Positions 43,329-52,400 of a stretch of DNA of 64,000 bases are shown here, piece after piece. A program made the position numbers and the translations under genes. The notes under the pieces were generated by a model, which had not been told where the DNA came from, made no database searches, and saw nothing but the letters and a program-made list of their open reading frames with translations. Source of the DNA: JAOUEA01 sp038249195 (GTDB taxonomy: Bacteria > Actinomycetota > UBA4738 > HRBIN12); NCBI GenBank assembly GCA_038249195.1, contig JBBRWM010000001.1, positions 1 through 64,000 of the forward strand. Reading direction: 5' to 3'. The first letter of the stretch is position 1, and every line of letters starts with the position of its first letter.

Positions 43329-44870
43329 TCATCCCGCACGCGCGACCGCCTCCTCCTCCTCGAGCCCGCTGCGATAGGACAACGCCTCGGCCATGTGCAC
43401 GGCGAGGATCCGCTCTTGGCCCTCGAGATCCGCGATCGTCCGCGCAACCTTGAGCGCCCGGTCGAAGCCACGGCCCGTCAGCGCCATCGAATCCACCGCC
43501 CGCTCGAGGAGCGCCTCCGTTTCCCCCGCGAGCCGGGCTTCGCGCCGTGCGGCCGGCCCGGAGAGATGGCCGTTGCACAGCACGCCGATGCCCACGTAGC
43601 GATCGCGCTGGCGCTCCCGGGCCGCTTGCACGCGCTCCCGCACGCTCGCCGAGGCCTCGCCCGCCTCCGAGCCCATCAACTCCATCTTGGTGAGCCGCGG
43701 CACGCGCAGGCGCAGGTCGATCCGATCCAGCAACGGCCCGGAGAGCTTGTGCCGATACTGCGATCGGCGGTGCTCGGGACAGCCGCACTCGCGCGCCGGA
43801 TCCCCGTGATACCCGCACGGGCAGGGGTTCGCCGCGGCGACCAGCGTGAACCGAGCCGGGAACACGGCCGAGCCGACCGAGCGCGTTAGGACGATCCGGC
43901 CGTCCTCGAGCGGCTGGCGCAAGGCCTCGACGGCGTCGCGCCGGAACTCGGTGAACTCGTCGAGGAAGAGCACGCCGTGGTGCGCGAGGCTCGCCTCGCC
44001 CGGACGCAGGACGCTCGACCCGCCTCCCAGGAGCCCCGCCGTCGACACCGTGTGGTGGGGAGCCCGGAACGGCCGGATCTGCAGCAGCCCCCTGCCCGCC
44101 AACAGCCCGGCCACCGAATGGAGCTGGCTGGCCTCGAGCGCTTCCTCACGAGTGAGAGCGGGCAGGATCGTTGCGAGCCGCCGGGCCAGCATGGTCTTGC
44201 CGGCGCCCGGTGAGCCCACCATGAGCAGGTTATGGCCCCCGGCGGCGGCCACCTCGAGGGCACGCCGGGCCTGTGCCTGGCCCCGGATCTCCGCGAGGTC
44301 CACCTCGCTCGCTCCCACGGGTTCGATCTGGTGATCGGTGGTGGAGGCGGGCGGGTTCCACGTGCCGCGCAAGAACCCGGCGACGTCGGCAAGGGACCGC
44401 GCGCCGACGACCCGCAGGCCATCGATCTGCGACGCCTCCACGGCGTTCGCGGCCGGAACCACCACGCCCTCGAGGCCGGCGCGCGCGGCGGCGATGGCGA
44501 TCGAAAGGATGCCGGGGGTGGACAGCACGTCCCCCCGCAACGACAGCTCGCCGGCGAACGCCCAACCAGCTGCGGCGTGATCAGGCACCTGCGCGGTGGC
44601 GAGCAGGACCGCGGCGGCGATGGGCAGATCGAGGCCCGCTCCCTCCTTGCGGAGGTTCCCAGGCGCGAGGTTCACCACGACCCGGCGTAGGGGCCACTCC
44701 AGGCCCGCGTGCTCCACCGCGGGACGGATCCGGTCTCGCGCGTCCGTGACGGCGGCTCCCGGCAGTCCCGTGAGCGTGAACGACGGCAGGCCGCGCCCCA
44801 CGAACGCCTCGACCGCGATGGGAGAGCCCCCCACGCCGAGCACGGTCACGCCAAGGACCCGTCCATACAC
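43329..44870 (-). CDS. comM: YifB/ComM-family Mg-chelatase-like AAA ATPase
   Basis: The protein has 513 residues from a GTG at 44870, chosen because family members start a few residues before GVTVLGV; a GTG at 44918 would add 16 residues. The N-terminal Lon-like domain has LPSFTLTGLPGAAVTDARDR. Walker A is GSPGAGKTMLARRLA and Walker B is GVLFLDEFTEF. A four-cysteine cluster (CPCGYHGDPARECGCPEHRR) follows. ComM is a branch-migration helicase in natural transformation. It is separated from yraN by the plus-strand decarboxylase gene. Confidence 0.92.
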   Translation of the reverse strand: MYGRVLGVTVLGVGGSPIAVEAFVGRGLPSFTLTGLPGAAVTDARDRIRPAVEHAGLEWPLRRVVVNLAPGNLRKEGAGLDLPIAAAVLLATAQVPDHAAAGWAFAGELSLRGDVLSTPGILSIAIAAARAGLEGVVVPAANAVEASQIDGLRVVGARSLADVAGFLRGTWNPPASTTDHQIEPVGASEVDLAEIRGQAQARRALEVAAAGGHNLLMVGSPGAGKTMLARRLATILPALTREEALEASQLHSVAGLLAGRGLLQIRPFRAPHHTVSTAGLLGGGSSVLRPGEASLAHHGVLFLDEFTEFRRDAVEALRQPLEDGRIVLTRSVGSAVFPARFTLVAAANPCPCGYHGDPARECGCPEHRRSQYRHKLSGPLLDRIDLRLRVPRLTKMELMGSEAGEASASVRERVQAARERQRDRYVGIGVLCNGHLSGPAARREARLAGETEALLERAVDSMALTGRGFDRALKVARTIADLEGQERILAVHMAEALSYRSGLEEEEAVARAG

Positions 44871-44978
44871 GCGTTGAACGTACGGACCTCGACGGCTCGG
44901 CGCCGTGACCGCCGTCACGGAGCGACGGTCGTGCTTGTGCTCGCTCGCGAACGAGTCCCTCGTCCGACGGACCGCTGC

Positions 44979-44984
44979 TAGCCT
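44979..44984 (+). promoter_or_regulatory. Putative -10 box for the PLP decarboxylase (TAGCCT)
   Basis: TAGCCT ends 8 nt before the ATG at 44993, again giving an almost leaderless transcript. The comM promoter must lie in the same 120-bp divergent gap, but I could not pick it. Confidence 0.4.
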
Positions 44985-44992
44985 TCCGCCCC

Positions 44993-46528
44993 ATGGCCGA
45001 GCGCTTCGACTGGAGTCCGGAACCCGAGCTCATCGATGTCCGGGATCCCGCACGGTCGCGCGCCGCGCTCGAGGGCCTCGGCGAGGCCACCTGGCGCGCG
45101 GCCCTCGACTGGCTCTATGGCGAGGCGCTCGTGCGGCCCATGCATGCCGAGTCTTACCCCCAGGCGCGCGCATCGTTCTTCGGCCCCGGGGGTCGCCCGG
45201 GCGCCGCGCCCATGTCGCCTAGCACGTCGGCCGACGTGCTGGGCGAGTTCCGCAGCCGCGTTGCCCCCGCAACCTTCAACGCGCACCACCCCGGTTCCTT
45301 CAGCTATTTCACGCCGCCGCCACTGCCCATGTCGATCGCGGGGGAGGTGCTCGCCCAATGGTTGCACCAGGGGGTGGACGTCTGGCACGCCGGGCCGGTG
45401 GGGGCGTTCGTGGAGGAGGAGGTCGTGTCGTGGCTGCGCGACCTGATGGGCTTCGGCGAGGACGGCTGGGGCGTGCTCACGTCGGGAGGCGTCATGGCCA
45501 ACCTGATGGCCCTCACCGTGGCGCGCGACGTCTGGCTTTCGAAGCTCCGCGGGCTCGACCACCCGCCGCGCGGCAGCGACCTCAACGACGTACGGGTCTA
45601 CGTCAGCGACCAGGCCCACTTCTCGATCGGGAGGGCCTTGGACATGCTCGGGTTCCCCTCCGAGACCCTGCGCGTGCTCGACGCGGACGATCGCTTCCGA
45701 CTCGCGGCAGCGCCCGTCGAGGAGGCCGTGCGCGAGGACCGGGCGGGCGGCCTGACGCCGCTCGCGATCGCAGCCGTGGCCGGGTCCACGAACACGGGCT
45801 CGGTAGACGACGTTCCCGCGCTCGCCGACGTCGCCGAGCGCGAGAGCCTGTGGCTCCACGTCGACGCCGCCTACGGGGGTGCCGCGCGCCTGAGCGCACG
45901 CGACGCTCACCGAGTCCCGGGCCTGGAGCGCGCCGACAGCCTCACCGTGGATCCCCACAAGTGGTTCTTCCAGGCCTACGACGTGGGCGCGTTGGTCGTG
46001 CGCCGACGCGAGGATCTGCGCACGACGTTCCGACGCACCCCCGAGTACTACCGTTCGAACCGCCCTGAGGACGAGCCGCTGCATTGGTTCGAGTACTCGA
46101 TGGAGGGGACCCGTCGGTTCCGCGGCCTGAAGCTGTGGATGAGCTGGAAGCAGCTCGGCACGCGCGGGCTGGGCAGGCTCGTCGAGGCCAACGACGATCT
46201 CGCCGCGTTCCTCGCGGCGCGCCTGGCCGAGGCCGAGGACTTCGAGCCCGTCCCGGCCACACCCGAGCTGAGCGTTGTCTGCTTCCGCTACGTTCCCCCC
46301 GCGCTCGACGGACTCCCCGACGACGTCGTGGACGCGTTCCAAACCCGCCTGCAGCGGGCACTGGAGGTGAGCGGGGAAGCGTGGGTGAGCACCACGCTGT
46401 TGCGCGGGCGGACCTACCTGCGCGCGGGGGTGATGAACTACCTGAGCGGCGAGGCCGATGTCGAGGGGCTGCTGTCGTCGCTGCGGCGGCTCTCAGAAGG
46501 CGTCCTCGAAGATCTCAACCTCGACTGA
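44993..46528 (+). CDS. Group II PLP-dependent amino-acid decarboxylase
   Basis: The protein has 511 residues. The family landmarks are FNAHHPGSFSYFTPPP near the N-terminus, GVLTSGGVMANLMAL (phosphate binding), GSTNTGSVDD, WLHVDAAYGG with the Asp that pairs with the pyridine nitrogen, and DPHKWFFQ with the Schiff-base Lys. It belongs to the aromatic-L-amino-acid, tyrosine or glutamate decarboxylase group. The substrate cannot be read from sequence, but aromatic amino acids are the likeliest. It is the only plus-strand gene between yraN and comM, which suggests insertion into a conserved cluster. Its 3' end overlaps yraN by 36 nt. Confidence 0.9.
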   Translation: MAERFDWSPEPELIDVRDPARSRAALEGLGEATWRAALDWLYGEALVRPMHAESYPQARASFFGPGGRPGAAPMSPSTSADVLGEFRSRVAPATFNAHHPGSFSYFTPPPLPMSIAGEVLAQWLHQGVDVWHAGPVGAFVEEEVVSWLRDLMGFGEDGWGVLTSGGVMANLMALTVARDVWLSKLRGLDHPPRGSDLNDVRVYVSDQAHFSIGRALDMLGFPSETLRVLDADDRFRLAAAPVEEAVREDRAGGLTPLAIAAVAGSTNTGSVDDVPALADVAERESLWLHVDAAYGGAARLSARDAHRVPGLERADSLTVDPHKWFFQAYDVGALVVRRREDLRTTFRRTPEYYRSNRPEDEPLHWFEYSMEGTRRFRGLKLWMSWKQLGTRGLGRLVEANDDLAAFLAARLAEAEDFEPVPATPELSVVCFRYVPPALDGLPDDVVDAFQTRLQRALEVSGEAWVSTTLLRGRTYLRAGVMNYLSGEADVEGLLSSLRRLSEGVLEDLNLD

Positions 46529-46864
46529 GCGCCGGCCCGACGACCATGGCCGCATCGCGACGCTCGCGACGTCGAACCGCACGGTCCGGGGTCGCGCGCC
46601 GGAGGTCTGCAGGAACGCCAGGGCCACGGCCCGGACCTTCGCCTGTTTGCGGGCGGTGACCGCCTCCCATCCGCTCCCGAAGCGATCGCCGCGGCGCGTC
46701 TTGACCTCGCAGACCACGAGCATGGACCCCCGGGCCACGAGCAGGTCGAGCTCGCCCAAGCGGCAGCGCCAATTCCGAGCCACGAGTCGGTAGCCGCGGG
46801 TTCGGTACACATCGAGCGCCGCGTCTTCGCCTGCGGCTCCGATCGCCTGAGCAGCGTCGGCCAT
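46493..46864 (-). CDS. yraN: YraN/UPF0102 nuclease-like protein
   Basis: The protein has 123 residues. The restriction-endonuclease-like fold shows GEDAALDVYRTRGYRLVARNWRC and then GELDLLVARGSMLVVCEVKTR, with Asp, Glu and Lys in the active-site order. RGDRFGSGWEAVTARKQAKV follows. Family members are predicted Holliday-junction or DNA-repair nucleases without a fixed role. It lies upstream of comM in the usual order. The 3' end runs under the convergent decarboxylase gene. A TAAGGT box with CTGACG 16 bp upstream precedes it. Confidence 0.9.
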   Translation of the reverse strand: MADAAQAIGAAGEDAALDVYRTRGYRLVARNWRCRLGELDLLVARGSMLVVCEVKTRRGDRFGSGWEAVTARKQAKVRAVALAFLQTSGARPRTVRFDVASVAMRPWSSGRRSVEVEIFEDAF

Positions 46865-46870
46865 GCCGCG

Positions 46871-46893
46871 ACCTTACGGCGCGACACCGACAC
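46871..46893 (-). promoter_or_regulatory. Putative leaderless promoter for yraN (CTGACG-16-TAAGGT)
   Basis: On the minus strand TAAGGT (46871-46876) ends 6 nt before the yraN ATG, and a CTGACG -35-like box lies 16 bp upstream (about 46893-46898, at the DUF2469 gene end). Confidence 0.45.
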
Positions 46894-46894
46894 G

Positions 46895-47215
46895 TCAGGC
46901 CGAGGAAGGGGTGTCCGGGATCGTCGTGGGTTCGTCGCGGCGCGCGAGCTCTTCCACGTTCACGTCGCGCTGGGTCATCACCCGGACATTCGTCACGAAG
47001 CGCGCGGGACGGAACATGTCCCAGACCCAGGCGTCGTTGAGTTCGACGCGAACCCACCCGCCCTCCATGTGCGTCACATCCACATGGTTGGCGAGGTAGA
47101 ACCGACGTTCCGTCTCGATCACGAACGCGAACATGGGCAGGACGTCGCGATATTCGCGGTAGAGCTCGAGTTCACGCTCCTCTTCGAAGCGCTCGATGTC
47201 GTCGTCGCCCGTCAT
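46895..47215 (-). CDS. DUF2469-family protein (actinobacterial marker)
   Basis: The protein has 106 residues and is very acidic at the N-terminus (DDDIERFEEERELELYREYR). It contains the family core DVLPMFAFVIETERRFYLANHV and VRVELNDAWVWDMFRPARFV. The family is largely restricted to Actinobacteria and sits next to rnhB, as in mycobacteria. Its function is unknown. It is the best single taxonomic marker in the window. Confidence 0.92.
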   Translation of the reverse strand: MTGDDDIERFEEERELELYREYRDVLPMFAFVIETERRFYLANHVDVTHMEGGWVRVELNDAWVWDMFRPARFVTNVRVMTQRDVNVEELARRDEPTTIPDTPSSA

Positions 47216-47227
47216 CGCCCCAGCTTC

Positions 47228-47899
47228 TCACGATGCGTCGCGGGCGTCCTCGAGCGCGGGCGCCGGGGAACGAGCGGTCCGTTCGAACCCCGGCAGCGCC
47301 GGCTGGCCGACGTTCGCGAACGACAGGCGATGGATCGGCGTCGGCCCGAGGCGCTCGAGCGCCTCGAGGTGGTCCGACGTGGCGTAGCCCCGGTTGTGGT
47401 CGAACCCGAACGCCGGGAACCGTCGGTGCATCTTGTCCATGACCCGGTCCCGCGTCACCTTCGCGAGGATGGAGGCCGCGGCGATGCATGCGCACACGAG
47501 GTCGCCCTTCTTGACCGAGAGGGTGGGGTAGGGCATCCGCGAGGGGGCGAACCCGTCGGTGAGCACGTAGTCGGGGACCGGATCGAGAGCACAGGGCGCC
47601 TTGCGCAGGAGGGCCAGGTTGCAGCGGTGCAGGCCTCGGCGATCGATCTCGCGGGGGCCTACCCGAACCACGGCCACCTGCGCACCGGCCATGATGCGTG
47701 CGTAGGCACTCGATCGCTGAGAGGCCGAGAGCAACTTGGAATCCCGGATGCCGTCCAGATCGAAGGCCTCGGGTAACACCACCGCGGCGGCCACCAGGGG
47801 GCCGGCGAGGGCGCCGCGACCCGCCTCGTCTGCGCCGGCGACGCGCGCGAACCCCTGAGTACGCAGGGTGCGTTCGTAGCGGTCGAGGTTTGGGCTCAC
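47228..47899 (-). CDS. rnhB: Ribonuclease HII
   Basis: The protein has 223 residues from a GTG overlapping the lepB stop (GTGA). The catalytic acidic residues are in VAGADEAGRGALAGPLVAAAV (DEAGRG) and in GIRDSKLLSASQR. KVTRDRVMDKMHRRFPAFGFDHNRGYAT is the C-terminal landmark. It removes single ribonucleotides and RNA primers from DNA. It is co-transcribed with lepB and DUF2469. Confidence 0.96.
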   Translation of the reverse strand: MSPNLDRYERTLRTQGFARVAGADEAGRGALAGPLVAAAVVLPEAFDLDGIRDSKLLSASQRSSAYARIMAGAQVAVVRVGPREIDRRGLHRCNLALLRKAPCALDPVPDYVLTDGFAPSRMPYPTLSVKKGDLVCACIAAASILAKVTRDRVMDKMHRRFPAFGFDHNRGYATSDHLEALERLGPTPIHRLSFANVGQPALPGFERTARSPAPALEDARDAS

Positions 47900-48582
47900 C
47901 GGATGCGTCCGATCCTCGCCGGCGGCCACACGATCGCGAACGCTTTGCCGATCACGTCGTCCATCCCCACATAGCCCAGTCCTCCCTCCGCGGGCGCGAG
48001 CCGGGAGTCCCCCGACTCCAGCGGGTTGTCACCCAGCATCAGCAGCTTGCCAGCGGGAACCGTCTGTGGCCCGAACGATCGCGTATCCCGGCGGGGGTCC
48101 AGGAACGGCCGATCGATCAGCTCACCGTCCACGTAGAGGTCGCCGCGGCGGATCTCCCACGTCTGCCCCGGCAGGGCGCCGACACGCTTGATGAAGTCGG
48201 GGTTCGATGGTTGGGCTACCCCGAGGCCCTCGCCGAGCCAGTGGAACACCGACGCGATCACGGCGCGTCCGCCGCCCGCGGCGGGGTGTGGGTCCGAGAA
48301 GACCAGGACGTCGCCACGGTGGATATCTTGCACATGCAGGCAGACGCGGCACACCAGGATGCGGTCTCCCGGCAGGAGCGTCGGCTCCATGGACTGCGAG
48401 GGGATGAAGAACGCCTGGATCAAGAAGGATTTTACGAAGACGGCCAGCAGCAGGGCCGAGACCGCGAGGACGGGGAACGATCGCCAGGCGGTGCGGTCGC
48501 GACGTGGTTCTGATTCTGCGATCCCAGATCCGTCGGGTTCTGGATCGGCAGACGGCGCCGCCTCGGGCGGCCGCTGGGCCAC
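47896..48582 (-). CDS. lepB: Signal peptidase I
   Basis: The protein has 228 residues. One membrane helix (about 36-58) follows a 33-residue cytoplasmic N-terminus. Catalytic Ser64 is in PSQSMEPTLLPGD and the Lys general base is Lys132 in PDFIKRVGALPGQ. The closing motif is LLMLGDNPLESGDSRL. It removes signal peptides from exported proteins such as the M23 peptidase and the secreted protein at 25219. It lies 3 nt after rplS. Confidence 0.95.
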   Translation of the reverse strand: MAQRPPEAAPSADPEPDGSGIAESEPRRDRTAWRSFPVLAVSALLLAVFVKSFLIQAFFIPSQSMEPTLLPGDRILVCRVCLHVQDIHRGDVLVFSDPHPAAGGGRAVIASVFHWLGEGLGVAQPSNPDFIKRVGALPGQTWEIRRGDLYVDGELIDRPFLDPRRDTRSFGPQTVPAGKLLMLGDNPLESGDSRLAPAEGGLGYVGMDDVIGKAFAIVWPPARIGRIR

Positions 48583-48585
48583 CGA

Positions 48586-49074
48586 CTAGGCCTCGACCGG
48601 CTCCTCCGCCTCATCGGCGGGGGCGTCCTCGGCACCGAGGGCCGCGCCTTCCTCGGCATCGCTCGATGCCTCGGCCACCTCGACTGGCGCCTCGGTTTTG
48701 ACGGCCTCGAGCGCCGCGAGCTTCGCCTCGTCGAGCCGGCGCTCCTTGATGCGCGCCTTCTTGCCCCGCAGGTCGCGGAGGTAGTAGAGCTTGGCCCGGC
48801 GCACCGCTCCGCGCGAGACGATCTCGATCTTGGCGATCGAGGGGGAGTGCACGGGGATCGTCCGCTCCACGCCGACGCCGAAGGAGATCTTGCGCACCGT
48901 GAAGGTCTCGCGTAGGCCTCCGTTCTGGCGGCGGATCACGACACCCTGGAACACCTGAACACGCTCCCGGCTGCCCTCGACCACGCGGACGTGCACCTTG
49001 ACGGTGTCACCGGGGCGAAAGGCGGGGATGTCGGTGCGCAGGTACGGCTGCTCGATGATGTCGGTGGTATTCAT
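48586..49074 (-). CDS. rplS: 50S ribosomal protein L19 with acidic C-terminal tail
   Basis: The protein has 162 residues from the ATG at 49074. The L19 core (about residues 1-115) has FRPGDTVKVHVRVVEGSRER, FQGVVIRRQNGG and YYLRDLRGKKARIKE. A further 45-residue Glu/Ala-rich tail (AEASSDAEEGAALGAEDAPA) exceeds the normal length. L19 lies at the 30S-50S interface. A TACACT box is present in the gap after trmD (49089-49094). Confidence 0.95.
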   Translation of the reverse strand: MNTTDIIEQPYLRTDIPAFRPGDTVKVHVRVVEGSRERVQVFQGVVIRRQNGGLRETFTVRKISFGVGVERTIPVHSPSIAKIEIVSRGAVRRAKLYYLRDLRGKKARIKERRLDEAKLAALEAVKTEAPVEVAEASSDAEEGAALGAEDAPADEAEEPVEA

Positions 49075-49122
49075 GGCAACGGTCGATGAGTGTACCAGCG
49101 GCATCCTCGGCCCTCGGCCGTC

Positions 49123-49836
49123 CTAGCCCCCCCTCGGGCCCCGCAGCCGTCCGTCGATCTGGGCATCCTCGGCCAGGTCGGGGCGGTTGCGCAATGTCTT
49201 GGCCAACGCGGCCCGGCGTCGCCACCGCTCGATGTCCGCGTGGTTGCCGGAACGCAGCACCTCGGGGACCTCCAGGTCGCGGAAGGCGCTCGGACGCGTG
49301 TAGTGGGGATGGTCCAGGAGGTGGGGATCGCCGAAGGAATCCTGTTCGTGGCTCTCGGGCCTGCCGATCACCCCGGGCAGGAGTCGCGTGACGGCTTCGA
49401 TCACCACGAGGGCTCCCAGCTCGCCTCCCGCGAGCACGTAGTCGCCGATCGAGAGCTCCTCGGCGGGGAGGCCCTCGACGACCCGCTCGTCGACGCCCTC
49501 GTACCGCCCGCAGATCAGCGTGAGATGCGGCTCGGCGCTTACCGCTCGAACGAACGCCTGATCGAGGCGTCGGCCGGCCGGCGAGAGCAGGAGCACCCGG
49601 CCTCGATCCGGATCCAAGGACTCCACGGCCGCGAACACCGGCTCCGGTTTCATGACCATCCCGGGGCCGCCCCCGAAGGACGCGTCGTCCACGACACGGT
49701 GCGGATCGCCCGCCCAGTCCCGCAGGTCGTGCACGCGGACATCCACCAGTCCCTGATCGCGGGCCCGACCCAACAGGCTCTCGCGCAGCGGGGCCTGAAG
49801 CATCCCCGGGAAGATGGTGAACACGTCGATGCGCAC
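49123..49836 (-). CDS. trmD: tRNA (guanine-N1)-methyltransferase
   Basis: The protein has 237 residues from a GTG. The knotted SPOUT domain has IFPGMLQAPLRESLLGRARD, GGGPGMVMKPEPVF, LICGRYEGVDERVVEG and SIGDYVLAGGELGALVVIEA. It makes m1G37 next to the anticodon and prevents frameshifting. A TAGCCT box 6 nt before the GTG (49843-49848) suggests a leaderless transcript. It is divergent from the M50/CNB gene. Confidence 0.96.
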   Translation of the reverse strand: MRIDVFTIFPGMLQAPLRESLLGRARDQGLVDVRVHDLRDWAGDPHRVVDDASFGGGPGMVMKPEPVFAAVESLDPDRGRVLLLSPAGRRLDQAFVRAVSAEPHLTLICGRYEGVDERVVEGLPAEELSIGDYVLAGGELGALVVIEAVTRLLPGVIGRPESHEQDSFGDPHLLDHPHYTRPSAFRDLEVPEVLRSGNHADIERWRRRAALAKTLRNRPDLAEDAQIDGRLRGPRGG

Positions 49837-49842
49837 CGGCCG

Positions 49843-49848
49843 AGGCTA
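49843..49848 (-). promoter_or_regulatory. Putative leaderless -10 box for trmD (TAGCCT)
   Basis: TAGCCT on the minus strand ends 6 nt before the trmD GTG. No -35 box is convincing. This breaks the usual rimM-trmD operon, because the plus-strand island 50036-53507 separates the two genes. Confidence 0.4.
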
Positions 49849-50035
49849 GCAGCGGCGCGTCGGCGGCCATCGGCTCGATCGCCTTGACGCGCATGGCGCC
49901 GCCGAGGTTGATTGCAACGGGCAACGGGCGACGGCGGGAAGGGCGGCGTACACGGTGAGACGGGCGCGGACGGACGTGCCGGGACTTCCGGCGGCGCTCA
50001 GGACCCCGCCCGCGCCGTGCGACACCTGGGCGATC

Positions 50036-52156
50036 ATGACGGGCAGGCTCGCGAGCACGCCGACGCCCCACCGCGATATGTGGGCGGATCTGCGCGAGGT
50101 CCTCGACCCGGCCGCGTTCCGACCGAAGATCGCCGCGGGCACCGAGTGGAAGCGTTTCCCGCTGCGGTGGGGGAACGACCATGCGATGGTGGCCAACCCC
50201 GACCGGGATACCCACTACGAGCTCGATCTGTGGGCCCTCGACGTCCTGCCGTTGATGGACGGAACGCGAACGGTGTCCGACATCGTGGTGGAGCGCTTCG
50301 GCGAGGCCGGGGGTCTGGACCCCGGCGCGGTGGTGGAACTCATCGCCTCGTTGCGGGAGGGGCGGTTCCTCGACCCGCGTCCGCCCAACGTGGATGCCGC
50401 GCTCCGTCGCGGCCTCGACCCCTCGCGCGCCGCACTCGGGCGCATCCGGACCTTCGTGAGGACGCTGCAGATCGAATGGTCGGGCATCGACGGACTCGTC
50501 ACGCGTCTGTATCGCGGCGGGTTCAAGGTCTTCTTCAACACGCCGGTAGCCATCGCCGCGGGTGTGGTTGCCGCGACAGGTCTGGTCGCGCTCGCCGACG
50601 CGGTCGCGTCGCATCGCTTCACCCTCGACACCCGCTCCGCGCCGGTCGAATCGATCGTTCTGATCCTCCTCAGCCTCATGCTGACCGCGGCCCACGAGCT
50701 CGGGCACGCCTTGGTGGAGGTCCACGACGGGCGCAGGATCGGCAGCGCCGGATTCATGATCTATTTCGGTTCGCCCACGTTCTACGTGGACGCCTCCGAC
50801 GCGATGATGATGGATCGCCCGATGCGGATCCTCCAGTCGGCCGCCGGGTCCGCCGCCGAGCTGTTCCTGTCCGGGATCGCGTCGCTGTTGATCCTCTTCT
50901 TCCCGTCGTGGGGCGCGGCGGAGTTCCTCTACCGGTTCGCCCTGCTCAATCTGTTCATCATCTTCTTGAACCTCATACCGCTCCTGGAGCTCGACGGCTA
51001 CTGGATCGTCTCGGACCTCGTCGGGGTGCGGGATCTGCGGCCTCGTTCGCTTGAGTTCGTGCAGCACGACCTCTGGCACAAGCTCCGCGCCCGTGAGGGC
51101 GTGTCGCTCCAGGAATGGGGGCTCACGCTCTACTGCATCGCCGGGATCGTGTTCACGGTCGGCTCTCTGTTCGTCTCCTACTTCTTCTGGAAGCATCTGT
51201 TCGGCGGACTCGTCCTGGACCTGTGGGCCGGAGGGCTCCCGTCGAGGATCTTGCTGATCCTCCTCGTGCTGTTCCTCGCGGGGCCGCTGATGCGCGGGGC
51301 GGTCGCGCTGGCGCGCAGCCTCCGTCGGCGGCTCCGGGTGATCGTCCGGAGGATGCGGTTCAAGCGCGAGACGCGATGGCGGGTGGAGGCCGCCCTGCTG
51401 ATCGCCGCCCTTCCAGCGTTCGCGGACCTCCCCGAGGCGATCCTCAACGACCTCGCCGGCCGCGTGCGCCTTCGTTCGTTCCTTCCCGGGCAACCGATCT
51501 TCCGCCAGGGCGACCGGGCCACGGCGTTCTTCGTCGTTCGCTCCGGGACCATCGACATCGAGACCGAGCACCCCGACACCGGTGACACCCGGATCCTGAA
51601 CCAGTTGACGCGGGGGGACTCATTCGGAGAACTCGGTCTGCTCCAGGCCGTCCCCCGCACGGCGACGGCACGGGCAACCTCGGAGGTGGACCTCGTCGAG
51701 GTTGCAAAGGGAACCTTCGACCGGCTGCTCGCCGACGCCATCGACACCCCGAACTTCGGCCTCACCCTGCAGGCGATGGCCGAGCTCCGCGAACTGTCCG
51801 CCTACGCGCACCTCAGCTCGGACGGGTTGTCCGAGGTGCTGGAGCGAGGGAGCTGGATCACCGTCGCCCCCGGCGAGGACATCATCCGCCAAGGAGGCCC
51901 TGCCGACGCGTTCTTCGCGATCCGCTCCGGTCGCGCGGACGTCCGTCGCGACGGCGAGACCATCGCCACCCTCGGGCCTGGCGATCACTTCGGTGAGACC
52001 TCGCTCCTCGACGATGCCCCACGCAACGCGACCGTGACGGCCCACACCCCCCTGCGGGCGTTCCGCTTGTCCCGCGAGGGATTCGAGTCGCTCATCGCAG
52101 GGGCGTTCCGACGCAAGCTGCTCCTGCCCCCCAGCGACCGCGATATGGAACACTGA
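50036..52156 (+). CDS. M50-type peptide metalloprotease with two cyclic-nucleotide-binding domains
   Basis: The protein has 706 residues from the ATG at 50036; a GTG at 49955 or an ATG at 50081 are alternatives. Residues about 15-115 (LWALDVLPLMDGTRTVSDIV) resemble the PqqD-like domain of putative peptide zinc metalloproteases. The membrane part (about 165-420, six helices) has HELGH at 220-224 and Asp320 in NLIPLLELDGYW as third zinc ligand. Two CNB domains follow: about 455-575 (FGELGLLQAVPRTATA) and about 587-700 (FGETSLLDDAPRNATV). I infer nucleotide-gated intramembrane or peptide proteolysis. The substrate is unknown, and the 42-residue protein encoded at 52569 is a candidate. Confidence 0.8.
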   Translation: MTGRLASTPTPHRDMWADLREVLDPAAFRPKIAAGTEWKRFPLRWGNDHAMVANPDRDTHYELDLWALDVLPLMDGTRTVSDIVVERFGEAGGLDPGAVVELIASLREGRFLDPRPPNVDAALRRGLDPSRAALGRIRTFVRTLQIEWSGIDGLVTRLYRGGFKVFFNTPVAIAAGVVAATGLVALADAVASHRFTLDTRSAPVESIVLILLSLMLTAAHELGHALVEVHDGRRIGSAGFMIYFGSPTFYVDASDAMMMDRPMRILQSAAGSAAELFLSGIASLLILFFPSWGAAEFLYRFALLNLFIIFLNLIPLLELDGYWIVSDLVGVRDLRPRSLEFVQHDLWHKLRAREGVSLQEWGLTLYCIAGIVFTVGSLFVSYFFWKHLFGGLVLDLWAGGLPSRILLILLVLFLAGPLMRGAVALARSLRRRLRVIVRRMRFKRETRWRVEAALLIAALPAFADLPEAILNDLAGRVRLRSFLPGQPIFRQGDRATAFFVVRSGTIDIETEHPDTGDTRILNQLTRGDSFGELGLLQAVPRTATARATSEVDLVEVAKGTFDRLLADAIDTPNFGLTLQAMAELRELSAYAHLSSDGLSEVLERGSWITVAPGEDIIRQGGPADAFFAIRSGRADVRRDGETIATLGPGDHFGETSLLDDAPRNATVTAHTPLRAFRLSREGFESLIAGAFRRKLLLPPSDRDMEH

Positions 52157-52181
52157 CTCGGGACGAGGAGGGAGCGCCACC

Positions 52182-52394
52182 GTGGACTGCTGGGTCTGCC
52201 GCCGGACCGCCGTGGGTAGCTGTCGCTTCTGTGGGCGCGGCACGTGCGAGGACCACGCCCTGGAGAAGCCGTACATCCTCGAGCTGTTCCGCGGGGCCGG
52301 CGAGACGAAAGCGCTCGTGGTGGAGGACGCGATCCATTGCGGTCGGTGCACCGTTCGGCCCGACCCGATCCCGCTGCCCGAGCTCGACGCCTGA
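52182..52394 (+). CDS. Small cysteine-rich, probably zinc-binding protein
   Basis: The protein has 70 residues from a GTG with a GAGGAGG box upstream, 25 nt after the protease stop. The N-terminus has two Cys pairs and a His (MDCWVCRRTAVGSCRFCGRG, then CEDHA), and a late CGRC pair completes a likely two-zinc B-box or ribbon-like fold. No DNA-binding signature is visible. It is the second gene of the protease operon and could be an adaptor or metal-site chaperone. I do not recognise a named family. Confidence 0.65.
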   Translation: MDCWVCRRTAVGSCRFCGRGTCEDHALEKPYILELFRGAGETKALVVEDAIHCGRCTVRPDPIPLPELDA

Positions 52395-52400
52395 GGCTCG

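Noticed and set aside
49007..51571. 854-residue minus-strand open frame
   Set aside because: It is antisense to the M50/CNB gene and also overlaps trmD and rplS. It consists of low-information Arg/Glu/His-rich sequence.
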